A DNA stretch of 64,000 nt from Candidatus Omnitrophota bacterium (GCA_020632495.1 JACKFL010000005.1:806001-870000); one strand, 5' to 3'; shown: positions 33,489 through 42,608, counted from the first letter of the stretch. Made by a program: numbers and translations. The notes: a model not told the origin generated them from the letters alone.

Positions 33489-34619
33489 ATGTTATCTTTG
33501 CCCCTCACCGCGGCCGAACGCCGCGTGTTGAGGCATTTCCACGGCGCCGATGAGAACGATTGGGCCGACTGGCGCTGGCAGCTGCGCAACCGGATCCGCA
33601 GCAAGGAGGTCCTTGAGAGTCTGGTCCGGCTGACGCGTGCCGAACGCCAGGGGATCGACGGCTGCGGCAAGAAGCTGACCATGGCGATCCCGCCCTATTT
33701 CGCGGCGCTCATCTCCCCGGAGGATCCCACCTGCCCCATCCGCCGGCAATGCATTCCGCTGGCCGATGAGCTGAGCGCGTCCCCGGAAGAAATGGCCGAT
33801 CCCTGCGGCGAAGATAATCATTCCCCGGTTCATGGTTTGGTTCACCGCTATCCGGACCGGGTGCTCTTTTTAGTCAACGAGATGTGCGCGATGTACTGCC
33901 GCTACTGCACGCGGTCACGGATGGTTGGCGACGGCGATCGCACCTTGAGCATGGCGTCCTATCAACGCGCCTTCGATTATATCCGTGAACACACGGAGGT
34001 GCGTGATGTCCTGATTTCGGGCGGCGATCCTCTGACCCTGAGCGACCGTATCCTGGAGCACATCCTTCAGGAGGTCAAGTCCATCCCGCATGTGGAATTC
34101 GTCCGGCTCGGGACGCGCATTCCGGTGACCCTGCCGCAGCGGATCACACCTGACCTGATCGGGATGCTGAAGCAGTACAATCCGCTATGGATGAGCATCC
34201 ACTTCAATCATCCCGCGGAGATCACCCCGGCTGTCGCGCGGGCGTGCAACATGATCGCTGACGCCGGTATTCCGGCCGGCAGTCAAACCGTGCTGCTGCG
34301 GGGGATCAACGACGACCCGGCCGTGATGCGCCGGTTGATGCACGGCATGCTGAAGCTGCGCGTGCGGCCCTACTACATTTATCAGTGCGATCCGATCCTG
34401 GGATCGCGACATTTTCGCACCACCATCGCCGAGGGACAGGCGATCATGGAACAGCTCCGCGGGCACACCACCGGATACGCGGTCCCGACCTACGTGGTCG
34501 ACGGCCCGGGCGGCGGCGGAAAAATCCCGCTTTCTCCGAATTACATCGTGAAAAAGGAGGAGAAACGCTACATCCTGCGCAACTTCCAGAACGACGAGTA
34601 TTACTACTACGAGTCTTAA
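33489..34619 (+). CDS. kamA: KamA-family radical-SAM aminomutase
   Basis: 376 residues. The radical-SAM motif CAMYCRYCTRS is near residue 133. The PLP-lysine region DGPGGGGKIPLSPNY is near residue 340, as in lysine 2,3-aminomutase, and the N-terminus has the NDWADWRWQLRNRI signature. It should shift an alpha-amino group to the beta position. Shorter than the clostridial enzyme, as in EpmB-like or KamA-like members. It lies 31 bases after the ATP-grasp ligase. Confidence 0.87.
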   Translation: MLSLPLTAAERRVLRHFHGADENDWADWRWQLRNRIRSKEVLESLVRLTRAERQGIDGCGKKLTMAIPPYFAALISPEDPTCPIRRQCIPLADELSASPEEMADPCGEDNHSPVHGLVHRYPDRVLFLVNEMCAMYCRYCTRSRMVGDGDRTLSMASYQRAFDYIREHTEVRDVLISGGDPLTLSDRILEHILQEVKSIPHVEFVRLGTRIPVTLPQRITPDLIGMLKQYNPLWMSIHFNHPAEITPAVARACNMIADAGIPAGSQTVLLRGINDDPAVMRRLMHGMLKLRVRPYYIYQCDPILGSRHFRTTIAEGQAIMEQLRGHTTGYAVPTYVVDGPGGGGKIPLSPNYIVKKEEKRYILRNFQNDEYYYYES

Positions 34620-34667
34620 TGCGCGCCCGAACCCGGGCCGTCTTATCCCCCATATCAGGAGTGAGTC

Positions 34668-34970
34668 ATGAAAAAGCTGGAAATCATCGTTCGTGAGGAA
34701 AAATTTGCCGCCGTGATCGAGGTCCTTGAGGATTCGGGCATCGGCGGGGTGACTGTCACCGACGCGGTCGGTTTCGGACGTCACCGCAACGGTTTACAGC
34801 CCAAGAAGAAAATCGATATCTATGTCGATGAGTTCCAGTTGGAGAAGACCGTGGACCTGGTCCGTCAGGTTGCCGCCACCGGCGTGACCGGGGACGGTAA
34901 AATCGCGATCGTGGCCCTGGACAATCTCATCAAGATCCGCACCGGCGAAGACGGGGCGACCGCCATTTAA
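34668..34970 (+). CDS. P-II-like nitrogen regulatory protein
   Basis: 100 residues with the P-II start KKLEIIVREEKFAAVIEVLEDSGIGGVTV and the C-terminal signature TGVTGDGKIAIVALDNLIKIRTGE. The T-loop (GFGRHRNGLQPKKKIDIY) is short and lacks the usual YRG tyrosine that GlnD uridylylates, so it cannot be regulated that way. It likely senses ATP/ADP or another ligand. Ribosome site AGGAGTGAG. Confidence 0.85.
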   Translation: MKKLEIIVREEKFAAVIEVLEDSGIGGVTVTDAVGFGRHRNGLQPKKKIDIYVDEFQLEKTVDLVRQVAATGVTGDGKIAIVALDNLIKIRTGEDGATAI

Positions 34971-35051
34971 TGTTCGCAAGTCATTAAAATTGGGCAAGTT
35001 ACCGCGTCTGTGTTATACTTGACGACCGTGGGCGGGGATCCGGAAAAATTC

Positions 35052-35079
35052 TTTACAAACCGCCTGTCTGGTATATAAT
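35052..35079 (+). promoter_or_regulatory. Sigma70 promoter of rpsU
   Basis: TTTACA (35052-35057), a 16-base spacer and TATAAT (35074-35079), 53 bases before the S21 start codon. Confidence 0.75.
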
Positions 35080-35132
35080 AGCGGATCTGTTTAAGGACAC
35101 TTAATAACCTCAAAGGTGGTGATTAGGAACTC

Positions 35133-35288
35133 ATGATCGAAATCAAAGTCAGTGACACAAACAATTTCGAAAAGGCCATGCGCCTTTTCAAGAAGGCTTG
35201 CCAAAAAGACGGGTTTATGATGGAGCTGAAAGACCGCCGGTTTTATTCCAAGCCATCCGAGAAGAAACGGATCAAAGGCAAGCGCTAG
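35133..35288 (+). CDS. rpsU: Small ribosomal subunit protein bS21
   Basis: A 51-residue basic protein, MIEIKVSDTNNFEKAMRLFKKACQKDG and then MMELKDRRFYSKPSEKKRIKG. It matches S21 with the FEKAxRxFKxxC core and a Lys/Arg-rich tail. It helps mRNA initiation on the 30S subunit. Own promoter at 35052 and hairpin at 35331 make it a single-gene unit. Ribosome site AAAGGTGGTG. Confidence 0.92.
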   Translation: MIEIKVSDTNNFEKAMRLFKKACQKDGFMMELKDRRFYSKPSEKKRIKGKR

Positions 35289-35330
35289 GCAGTACATGAG
35301 GCCGGTCTCGGCCGCCGATTTCAACCTTGT

Positions 35331-35362
35331 GAGGGACGCAGATCTTGCGTCCCTCATTCCTT
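35331..35362 (+). terminator. Hairpin terminator after rpsU
   Basis: A perfect 10-bp stem GAGGGACGCA / TGCGTCCCTC with a five-base loop, followed by ATTCCTTTCC. The T-run is weak, but position and stem fit a terminator between rpsU and the next gene. Confidence 0.65.
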
Positions 35363-35374
35363 TCCCGGAAGAGC

Positions 35375-35893
35375 ATGTCGAAGCCAAAATCCATCGCGAT
35401 ATTGATCGAAGAACAGTACCAGGTTCTGGAGGTATGGTATCCGTGGCTGCGGCTGCGTGAGAACGGATATGACGTCCGGCTGATCGGATCGGGGACCAAA
35501 CCCGTCTACGGCAGCAAGGAAGGGTATCCGGCGGCCGCGGATGCGGCGGTCCGGGACATCAAGGCGGACGATTTCGCCGCGGTCATCATACCGGGCGGAT
35601 TCGCCCCGGATTTCATGCGGCGCGTGCCTGAGGTGGCTGCGTTCGTGCGGGCGATGTCCGATAAGGACAAGATTGTGGCGGCCATTTGCCACGGGGGCTG
35701 GATGCTGGTTTCGGCCGGGATCCTGAAAGGCAGGAAGGCGACCAGTTTTTTTGCGATCAAAGACGACCTGATCGCCGCCGGGGCCGAGTGGTCCGACGAA
35801 GAAGTCGTTGTGGACGGGAGGCTGATTACCTCCCGCAAACCCGAAGATCTCACCGCGTTCACGGTGGAAGTGATCAAACAGCTGCGCGCCTAA
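35375..35893 (+). CDS. DJ-1/PfpI-family protein
   Basis: 172 residues from ATG 35375. The nucleophile elbow is AAICHGGWML (Cys near residue 107), and the acidic residue in IAILIEEQYQ sits in the usual place of the family Glu. Members include proteases, deglycases and glyoxalases; the YhbO/PfpI branch is likely from length. Its role in stress or glycation repair is inferred from the family. Followed by purH with a 41-base gap. Confidence 0.82.
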   Translation: MSKPKSIAILIEEQYQVLEVWYPWLRLRENGYDVRLIGSGTKPVYGSKEGYPAAADAAVRDIKADDFAAVIIPGGFAPDFMRRVPEVAAFVRAMSDKDKIVAAICHGGWMLVSAGILKGRKATSFFAIKDDLIAAGAEWSDEEVVVDGRLITSRKPEDLTAFTVEVIKQLRA

Positions 35894-35934
35894 CCGTTCG
35901 CGCCGCGGCTGATAACCCTCCTTTTAAAATCACG

Positions 35935-37491
35935 ATGCTCAAAGTCAAACGTATTCTGGTCAGTGTCTCCGACAAAAAGGGGCTGATCCCGTTTATCAAG
36001 GGATTGGCCGAGCTTGATGTCGAGATTTTGTCTACCGGCGGGACCGCGCGGCAATTACGCGAGGCCGGGTTGACGGTCAAGGATGTGGCCGAGCATACCG
36101 GTTATCCCGAGATGCTGGACGGGCGGGTCAAGACCCTGCACCCGATGGTGCACGGCGGTCTGCTGGCCGTCCGCGACAATCCCGACCATATGGAACAGGT
36201 CAAGCGCCATGGGATCGGCCTGATCGATATGGTGGTGGTCAACCTGTATCCCTTTGAGAAGGTGATCCAGAAAAAGAACGTCAGTCTGGATGAGGCCATC
36301 GAAAATATCGATATCGGCGGTCCGTCGATGCTGCGCTCAGCGGCCAAGAATTACCGCAGCGTGGCGGTCGTTTGTAACCCGGACCATTATGCGGAGGTCC
36401 TCTCCGAACTGAAACAGAACAACGGCCTGTTGCCGGACTCGATCCTCTACCGGCTGGCCATTTCCGCGTTCAAGCACACCTCGCGCTACGATACGATCAT
36501 CCAGCAGTTCCTCGGCCGGCGGCTGAGCGGATCCGAATTCGAACAACTGCCCGGCCGAGTGGAATATCACTACGACAAGATCCAGGATTTACGCTACGGG
36601 GAGAATCCGCATCAAAAGGCGGCCTTGTATAAACCGGAAGGACCGGCTGCGGGCCTGGCCGGAGCAAATCAGCTGCACGGCAAGGAGCTGTCCTTCAACA
36701 ATTTTCTCGATCTCAACGCGGCCGTGGATTTTATCAAGGATTTCCGCACGCCCGCCGCGGTGGTGATCAAGCATAACAATCCCACCGGCGTGGCCACCCA
36801 TGACGATCTGGCCACCGCGTTCAAACAGGCCTGGAGCTGCGACAAGCTGTCGGCCTTCGGCGGGATAATTGGTCTGAACCGCAAGGTGGACGAGGAAACA
36901 GCCGATCTGATTATCAAGAGCGGTTTTATGGAATGCGTCATCGCGCCGAAATTCAGCGCCAAGGCCAAATCCCTGCTCACCAAAAAGAAGAACCTGCGGC
37001 TGCTTGAGTTCGACTTCAACGGCATGCCGGCGGAGTTGTATGACAGCAAACGGATTTACGGCGGCATGTTGCTGCAGGAAAAAGACGCGCGGGAATTGTC
37101 CGAAGGCGAGCTGCGTGTGGTCACCAGGAAACAGCCGACCGCGGCCCAGCGTGAGGCCATGCTGTTCGGCTGGCAGGTGATCAAGAACGTCAAGTCCAAC
37201 GCGATTGTTCTGGTCAAGGGCAGCCGCACCGTCGGGATCGGCTGCGGTCAAACATCGCGGGTGGAAAGCGTCAACATCGCGATCCGCAAGGCCGGAAAAC
37301 AGGCCGCCAACGCGGTGCTCATCTCCGACGCCTTTTTTCCCAAGACCGACAATATCGAATTGGCCGCCGCCGCCGGCATCAAGGCGATCATTCAGACCGG
37401 CGGATCAATCTCGGATGCCGATGTCATCGCCGCGGCCGACGCGCACCAGCTGGCGATGGTCTTCACCTCGGTCAGACACTTCAAGCATTAG
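35935..37491 (+). CDS. purH: Bifunctional AICAR formyltransferase/IMP cyclohydrolase
   Basis: 518 residues from ATG 35935. The cyclohydrolase part opens with RILVSVSDKKGLIPF and has DGRVKTLHPMVHGG. The transformylase part has YGENPHQKAAL and KHNNPTGVAT. It carries out the last two steps of IMP synthesis. Standard length. The folate enzyme gene folC follows, which fits its formyl-folate use. Confidence 0.96.
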   Translation: MLKVKRILVSVSDKKGLIPFIKGLAELDVEILSTGGTARQLREAGLTVKDVAEHTGYPEMLDGRVKTLHPMVHGGLLAVRDNPDHMEQVKRHGIGLIDMVVVNLYPFEKVIQKKNVSLDEAIENIDIGGPSMLRSAAKNYRSVAVVCNPDHYAEVLSELKQNNGLLPDSILYRLAISAFKHTSRYDTIIQQFLGRRLSGSEFEQLPGRVEYHYDKIQDLRYGENPHQKAALYKPEGPAAGLAGANQLHGKELSFNNFLDLNAAVDFIKDFRTPAAVVIKHNNPTGVATHDDLATAFKQAWSCDKLSAFGGIIGLNRKVDEETADLIIKSGFMECVIAPKFSAKAKSLLTKKKNLRLLEFDFNGMPAELYDSKRIYGGMLLQEKDARELSEGELRVVTRKQPTAAQREAMLFGWQVIKNVKSNAIVLVKGSRTVGIGCGQTSRVESVNIAIRKAGKQAANAVLISDAFFPKTDNIELAAAAGIKAIIQTGGSISDADVIAAADAHQLAMVFTSVRHFKH

Positions 37492-37510
37492 CGGCAACCG
37501 GGAGACCGGC

Positions 37511-38887
37511 ATGACCCCTCCACATACCGCCATTTATCTCAATTCTTTCATCGATTATGAGCGTGATTTGCAGCGGCGCTCGCCCCAGGACTTTAAACTC
37601 GGGCGTATGCGGCGCTTGCTGCAAGAAGTGGGTAATCCGCAGGACCGCTTGTTGGCCGTGCACATCGCCGGCAGCAAGGGGAAGGGATCGACCTGCGCGA
37701 TGCTCGCGCATATTTTGAAAGCGGCCGGCTACCGGACCGGTTTGTATACCTCGCCGCACATCGATACTTATCACGAACGGATCCGCGTTCTCGGCGGCGA
37801 AGGGCCGGCATCTCCCGGTCTCTTTGCCGACTGCATCCGGGATGAAGTCCTGGAAGATGTGCTGGCGGACTACCGGGAGGCATTCGAGTCGTTGCGCGAT
37901 ACCGAGGCGTACGGGCGGTTGACGTTTTACGAGGTGTTCACGGCGGTCGCCTTGTTGCATTTTGTGCGGTGTGGGGTTGACGTCGCGGTCCTGGAAACCG
38001 GACTCGGGGGACGGCTGGACGCGACCAATACGGTTCCGGCGCGGGCCGCGGTGATCACCGCCATCGGACTGGAACACACGGCCATCCTCGGCGAGACCCT
38101 GGCGGCTATTGCCGCGGAGAAGGCCGCTATTATCAAATCCGGACAGCAGGTGATTGTGGCCCCGCAGGAAGCGTCTGCGGCCGCGGTGATCCATGAACAC
38201 TGCGCCGCCGTCGGCGTCACCCCGCGGCTGGTCCGGCCGGAGATGGTCCGCGTCGGTTCCTCTACGACGACGGGACAGGTCATCTCTGTGAATAGCGGTG
38301 AGGCTGAGTATCCGGATCTGCGGCTGGCGTTGTCCGGCTTGCCGCAACAGATCAACGCGGCCACCGCGATTTGTACCGCCGAATGTCTGAAGACGGTGGG
38401 ACTCAGCGTCAGCCGGGAGGCGATTGACAACGGTCTGGCCGGGGTTCGCTGGCCGTTGCGGTTTGAGCGGGTCGGCACAGCGCCGGAGGTGATCATTGAC
38501 GCCGCCCACAGCCGCGAATCGCTCGAGGCCCTCAAGCTAACCTTGCACCAGCTTTTGCCGGGGAAACGAATCGTAGCGGTCATCGGGATGTCCGCCGACA
38601 AGAATCCCGCCCGGTTATGCCCCGTGATCGCGCAGTTTGCCGATCATGTTTTTCTCACCGCCGCCGATCATCCCCGGGCCTACCGGTTTCAGGCAGGCGA
38701 TGCCGGACGCCTGTTCGCCGGCGGGACGGCGCAATGTGTGGACGGGCTAAACGAGGCCCTGGACCGGGCCCTGGTGACGGCCGGTCCGGACGGGGTGGTC
38801 ATCGTGACCGGATCGTTGTTTATCGCCGCGCAGGCACGGCGGCGCTGGGCGGCGGGCGCTCCTAACAATTTACCGACGGGATCATAG
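37511..38887 (+). CDS. folC: Folylpolyglutamate/dihydrofolate synthase
   Basis: 458 residues from ATG 37511. P-loop HIAGSKGKGSTCAML, then TSPHIDTYHERI and ETGLGGRLDATN, all FolC/Mur-ligase-family marks. It adds glutamates to folates. It ends one base before the mnmE start. The last residues are low in complexity but the core is complete. Confidence 0.94.
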   Translation: MTPPHTAIYLNSFIDYERDLQRRSPQDFKLGRMRRLLQEVGNPQDRLLAVHIAGSKGKGSTCAMLAHILKAAGYRTGLYTSPHIDTYHERIRVLGGEGPASPGLFADCIRDEVLEDVLADYREAFESLRDTEAYGRLTFYEVFTAVALLHFVRCGVDVAVLETGLGGRLDATNTVPARAAVITAIGLEHTAILGETLAAIAAEKAAIIKSGQQVIVAPQEASAAAVIHEHCAAVGVTPRLVRPEMVRVGSSTTTGQVISVNSGEAEYPDLRLALSGLPQQINAATAICTAECLKTVGLSVSREAIDNGLAGVRWPLRFERVGTAPEVIIDAAHSRESLEALKLTLHQLLPGKRIVAVIGMSADKNPARLCPVIAQFADHVFLTAADHPRAYRFQAGDAGRLFAGGTAQCVDGLNEALDRALVTAGPDGVVIVTGSLFIAAQARRRWAAGAPNNLPTGS

Positions 38888-38888
38888 C

Positions 38889-40283
38889 ATGTATCAATAC
38901 GAAGGATTGGAAGACACCATAGCGGCGATATCGACCCCGACGGGACAGGGCGGGATCGGTATTGTGCGGCTCAGCGGGAAGGAGGCTGTGGCCATTGCCG
39001 ACCGTATATTTCGGCCCCGGCGGCCCGGCAGTCTGACTGCGGCCGGGACCTTCACCGTTCACTACGGCTGGGTTGTGGGCGCGCGGGGCAAGAACATTGA
39101 TGAGGTCCTTGTCACCCTCATGCGGGCGCCGCGCAGTTACACCGTGGAGGACGTCGTGGAGATATCCTGTCACGGCGGGATGGTGGCTTTGCGGACGATT
39201 TTACAGCGGACGCTGGAGGAAGGGGCGCGTCTGGCGCAGCCGGGGGAATTCACCAAGCGCGCGTTTCTCAACGGCCGTATCGATCTCGCCCAGGCCGAGG
39301 CGGTACTCGATATTATTCAGTCGAAGACCGAGGCCTTTCTGCGGGTCAGCACCAACCAGTTGAAGGGCGAACTCTCCGGCGCGCTGAGCCGGATCCGCGA
39401 GGAATTGACCGGCATTTACGTGGAGCTGGAGGCGATTGTCAACTTTCCGGAGGATGAGCTCGACGCCGACGGCCGGGAGCGCCTGGCGGATCGAATTACC
39501 GGGACACGGCGACAGGTCGAAAAGTTGCTGGGCTCGGCGGACCAGGGGCGTTTGCTCAAAGAGGGGATCAAGATCGTCCTGTGCGGTAAGCCGAACGTGG
39601 GCAAGTCTTCACTGCTCAATGTCCTGCTGAAGACCGAACGCGCGATTGTCTCCTCCATTGCCGGCACGACCCGTGACACGATTGAGGAGACCGCCCAGAT
39701 CAACGGCTTTCCTTTCCAGCTGGTGGACACCGCCGGGGTGCTCGAACCGCGGGACATGATCGAGGAGGAGGCGGTTCGGCGCAGTCATCTTTACATGGAG
39801 GGGGCCGACCTGGTGCTGTTGCTGATCGACGGGGCCGGGGAGCTCGACGCACAGGACGAGGCGGTCATCGCCCGGATCAAGGGCCGGGACCTGCTGGTGG
39901 TAATCAACAAAAGTGATTTGCCCGCGCGGGTCAGTCCGGCTGAGCTGGAACAACGGCTGCCGGGAAAACCGGTCATCGGCATATCCGCGTTGAAGGGAAC
40001 CCAAGTCGACGCATTAAAAGAGAAGATCGTCGCCGAGGTCCTGCACGGCAAGCAGGTCAGCGCCGATCACCTGCTGATCAGCAATGTGCGTCATATTACC
40101 GCTTTAAAGGACGGCGCCCGCGCGCTGGAGGCGGCGGTCACGCACATGCGCGACGGCCTGTCGCTGGAATTCGTCTCTGAAGAAATCAAGACCGCGGTCA
40201 ACGGCCTCGACCGCATCACCGGCCGCAACATCGACACCGACCTGCTCGACACCATCTTTTCCCAATTCTGTATCGGAAAGTAA
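38889..40283 (+). CDS. mnmE: tRNA modification GTPase MnmE
   Basis: 464 residues. The N-terminal folate-binding domain starts EDTIAAISTPTGQGGIGIVRLSG. The G domain has GKPNVGKSSLLN, DTAG and NKSD. The chain ends in CIGK, the conserved C-terminus. With MnmG it makes the 5-carboxymethylaminomethyl group on wobble uridine. It is convergent with the CvpA-like gene, 18 bases away. Confidence 0.96.
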   Translation: MYQYEGLEDTIAAISTPTGQGGIGIVRLSGKEAVAIADRIFRPRRPGSLTAAGTFTVHYGWVVGARGKNIDEVLVTLMRAPRSYTVEDVVEISCHGGMVALRTILQRTLEEGARLAQPGEFTKRAFLNGRIDLAQAEAVLDIIQSKTEAFLRVSTNQLKGELSGALSRIREELTGIYVELEAIVNFPEDELDADGRERLADRITGTRRQVEKLLGSADQGRLLKEGIKIVLCGKPNVGKSSLLNVLLKTERAIVSSIAGTTRDTIEETAQINGFPFQLVDTAGVLEPRDMIEEEAVRRSHLYMEGADLVLLLIDGAGELDAQDEAVIARIKGRDLLVVINKSDLPARVSPAELEQRLPGKPVIGISALKGTQVDALKEKIVAEVLHGKQVSADHLLISNVRHITALKDGARALEAAVTHMRDGLSLEFVSEEIKTAVNGLDRITGRNIDTDLLDTIFSQFCIGK

Positions 40284-40301
40284 AATCCAATCGGCCCCGC
40301 G

Positions 40302-41147
40302 TTAATCGATCTCGATGACCAGCGGGCCGGATTTCTTCGGGGCTTTCTCGTCGTAAGGGCCGGATTTGGATTGGACGGCGGGGCGAGTTGTCGCGCGCGG
40401 CACGACGGTCCGGTCAGGGACGAATCCCTCGGGGTTGGATCCCTGCTGGATGATCAATCCCTGCACGGCAAAGATTTTCGACAGCAGGTCTTCATCCTGC
40501 AGCAAATCGATCATGCGTTTGTCCGCCAGCATCTTGCCGATGTTCCGGTCCTCCACGGCCGACTGGATTTCCGGGTCGCTCATCAGGGCCTTGATGCGGT
40601 CGTCATTGACGAAACTCTGATACTCGGCGGAGCTCTGGACCGCGGCCAGCTGCTCCGGGTTTTCCAGCACGGCCATAAACGTTTGAATCGGCATACTGCT
40701 GTAGATCGAAAAACTGCCGGTCACATGATTCACCAGCTGATAGCTCTTGGTGAGGGCGAGGCGCTCCTGAATAACCGCGATCGAGGGAAGCTGCGGCGGC
40801 AGCACGTTGATCATCAGCATGAGCAGGACCAGGATGCCGCCGCTCCAGCCCAGGCAGATCACCGCTCCGAACAGGCTGCTGATCACAGACGGTTCAGGTT
40901 TGCGGCGGCCGTAGGTGGAGACATTGGTGACGACGCTCAGGGTCACATGGATCAGGATCGGGCAGAAGAAGCTGATGATCCCGGCAACCATCATATTGTG
41001 GGACTGCCGGAAATACATGTAGCTGATGCCGGCGCCCAATAGAAGGGAAATAGGACCGATCAGGGACCCCACAAAGCCCTTGGTCCAGCCGCGGTATAAA
41101 TAGTAAAGGACCAGTACAATTACAATTAGGTCAATGGTGTTGTGCAC
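40302..41147 (-). CDS. CvpA-like membrane protein
   Basis: 281 residues, four membrane segments in the first ~130 (DLIVIVLVLYYLYRGWTKGFVGSLIGPISLLLGAG as in CvpA proteins), then a soluble helical tail with no known motif that ends in KSGPLVIEID. CvpA relatives matter for envelope homeostasis. The tail is longer than in the typical family member. It faces mnmE tail to tail and is divergent from the riboswitch-controlled operon. Confidence 0.7.
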   Translation of the reverse strand: MHNTIDLIVIVLVLYYLYRGWTKGFVGSLIGPISLLLGAGISYMYFRQSHNMMVAGIISFFCPILIHVTLSVVTNVSTYGRRKPEPSVISSLFGAVICLGWSGGILVLLMLMINVLPPQLPSIAVIQERLALTKSYQLVNHVTGSFSIYSSMPIQTFMAVLENPEQLAAVQSSAEYQSFVNDDRIKALMSDPEIQSAVEDRNIGKMLADKRMIDLLQDEDLLSKIFAVQGLIIQQGSNPEGFVPDRTVVPRATTRPAVQSKSGPYDEKAPKKSGPLVIEID

Positions 41148-41234
41148 CTTGTCTCCCTTCGGCTAGCTGACCCGTGAGTATAACATTTTCGACATTTCAG
41201 TTCAATCCCGCTGGGACCCGTGATATAAAGTATT

Positions 41235-41264
41235 TTGGCAAGGCAAGTTGTCGTGTGGTATATT
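41235..41264 (+). promoter_or_regulatory. Promoter before the riboswitch
   Basis: TTGGCA (41235-41240), an 18-base spacer and TATATT (41259-41264). Transcription would start just before the aptamer. It lies in the 296-bp gap between the divergent CvpA-like gene and the S74 protein. Confidence 0.5.
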
Positions 41265-41282
41265 TTACTTACAAGACATAAC

Positions 41283-41377
41283 ATCGAACTGACAAAGGTA
41301 AACCATCTGAGAAGATGGGGCACAAAGCTAAAGGGTCCTGGCACCGCCAGGATAGCCAGCTGCCAGGAACAGCTATC
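41283..41377 (+). promoter_or_regulatory. Cyclic di-GMP-I (GEMM-I) riboswitch
   Basis: The order of conserved blocks is that of GEMM-I: AAAGGTAAACC, a six-pair stem CCATCT/AGATGG closed by a GAGA (GNRA) tetraloop, GGGGCACAAAGC, a second stem TCCTGG/CCAGGA, then GATAGCCAGCTGCC. It binds c-di-GMP and is followed by an intrinsic terminator, so it controls read-through into the S74-domain gene and likely the cysteine-repeat gene. Whether ligand turns expression on or off needs folding analysis. Confidence 0.88.
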
Positions 41378-41382
41378 AATTT

Positions 41383-41417
41383 GCCTATTCTTCTCGGATG
41401 AAGAATAGGCTTTTTTT
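41383..41417 (+). terminator. Intrinsic terminator of the riboswitch expression platform
   Basis: GCCTATTCTTC (41383-41393) pairs perfectly with GAAGAATAGGC (41400-41410), followed by seven T. It is 26 bases before the start codon of the S74 protein, an ideal position for transcription attenuation. Confidence 0.85.
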
Positions 41418-41443
41418 ATAGCCGCAGAACGGCCCGGAGGGCG

Positions 41444-42598
41444 ATGATAAAATTAAGCAAAATCGCTGTAGCCACCTTGATCATGGCGGCCGTGCCGTTG
41501 GCGGCGGCGGCCGAAACGTTGACCATGACCACATACTATCCGTCGCCGTTCGGCGTGTACCAGTCCCTGCGGCTGGCCCCCAACGCCAGCCCGCCAGCCT
41601 GCTCGGGATCGACCGTCGGTACGATATATGTGGACGGCTCAAACGAGATGCAGTACTGCGACGGAACAAGCTATACCCAGGGCTTCGGATTGTGGCGGGT
41701 CAACGGCAACAACGTCTATCCGGTCAACTGGTCGACTGCCGAGATCGGCATCGGGACGAGCACGCCTTCGGAACGGCTGACCATTTCCGGGGACGAGGCC
41801 GATTATACCGCCATCCGGATTTCCAATACGACGTCCACCGACTCCAACTGGGAAATCCGCGCCCATGACGACAATCCCAATAACGGATTTTCCATATGGG
41901 GCGGACAGGCGGGAAGTGAGGCCGGCCGGATTTTCATTACCGGCAGCGGCAATGTCGGGATTGGGACCACCGCTCCGACACAGGACCTGTCGGTCGTCGG
42001 AGACATCGATCTCTCTGACGATTTCTTTTTCAGCGGAGGCGATCCCCGGATCAGGATAACGGGGGGGGATTTTTCCATTGAACCGGACGCGGGCTTTGAC
42101 ACGCATGTGGACCTGGATTCCGGTTCGGAGTTTTATATCTATGACGCGTTTAATTCGAGCCATTTGTTCACCGTCCTGCAGAATACCCGGCGGATCGGCG
42201 TCCTCAACGCGGCGCCGACCAGCGAGTTCGATGTCAACGGGACGGTGACGGCCGTGGCGTACTTGTACAGTTCCGACGCGCGGCTGAAAACGGAACTGGA
42301 ACCGGTGGACGGTTTGTCCGGAATCTTGCGGCTGCAGGGGGTGCATTTTAAGTGGAAGGATGACGGCCGGCCGGATATCGGAGTGACCGCCCAGGATGTC
42401 GAGGCGGTGTACCCGGAACTGGTCCACACCGACGAGGTGAGCGGCAAGAAATATGTGAAATACGGCAATCTGATCGCCCCGCTGATCGAGGCGGTCAAAG
42501 AACAACAGGCATTGATCGAGGAACAAAACGAAAAGATCGAGCGATTGACGGATGAGCTGGAGGCCATCAAACAGCAATTGCCTCCGGCGGGACTCTGA
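41444..42598 (+). CDS. Secreted fibre-like protein with C-terminal S74 chaperone domain
   Basis: 384 residues. A signal peptide is followed by TLTMTTYYPSPFGVYQSLR, a motif I associate with Omnitrophota surface proteins. The middle has beta repeats with GNVGIGTTAPTQDLSVVG and IGIGTSTPSERLTISG, typical of trimeric tail-fibre proteins. SDARLKTELEPVDGL...HFKWKDDGRPDIGVTAQDVEAVYPELV is the Peptidase_S74 intramolecular chaperone, followed by a coiled coil. It probably forms a trimeric surface fibre and may autocleave. Under riboswitch control, ribosome site GGAGGG. No phage genes are near. Confidence 0.82.
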   Translation: MIKLSKIAVATLIMAAVPLAAAAETLTMTTYYPSPFGVYQSLRLAPNASPPACSGSTVGTIYVDGSNEMQYCDGTSYTQGFGLWRVNGNNVYPVNWSTAEIGIGTSTPSERLTISGDEADYTAIRISNTTSTDSNWEIRAHDDNPNNGFSIWGGQAGSEAGRIFITGSGNVGIGTTAPTQDLSVVGDIDLSDDFFFSGGDPRIRITGGDFSIEPDAGFDTHVDLDSGSEFYIYDAFNSSHLFTVLQNTRRIGVLNAAPTSEFDVNGTVTAVAYLYSSDARLKTELEPVDGLSGILRLQGVHFKWKDDGRPDIGVTAQDVEAVYPELVHTDEVSGKKYVKYGNLIAPLIEAVKEQQALIEEQNEKIERLTDELEAIKQQLPPAGL

Positions 42599-42608
42599 GC
42601 GGACAGCT

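Noticed and set aside
37481..38509. Long reverse-strand frame opposite folC
   Set aside because: Low-complexity, Arg/Gly/Gln-rich translation with no motif; folC on the forward strand is complete.
41444..42598. Phage tail fibre from a prophage
   Set aside because: No phage structural, lysis or integrase genes nearby; the protein has a signal peptide and a c-di-GMP riboswitch.
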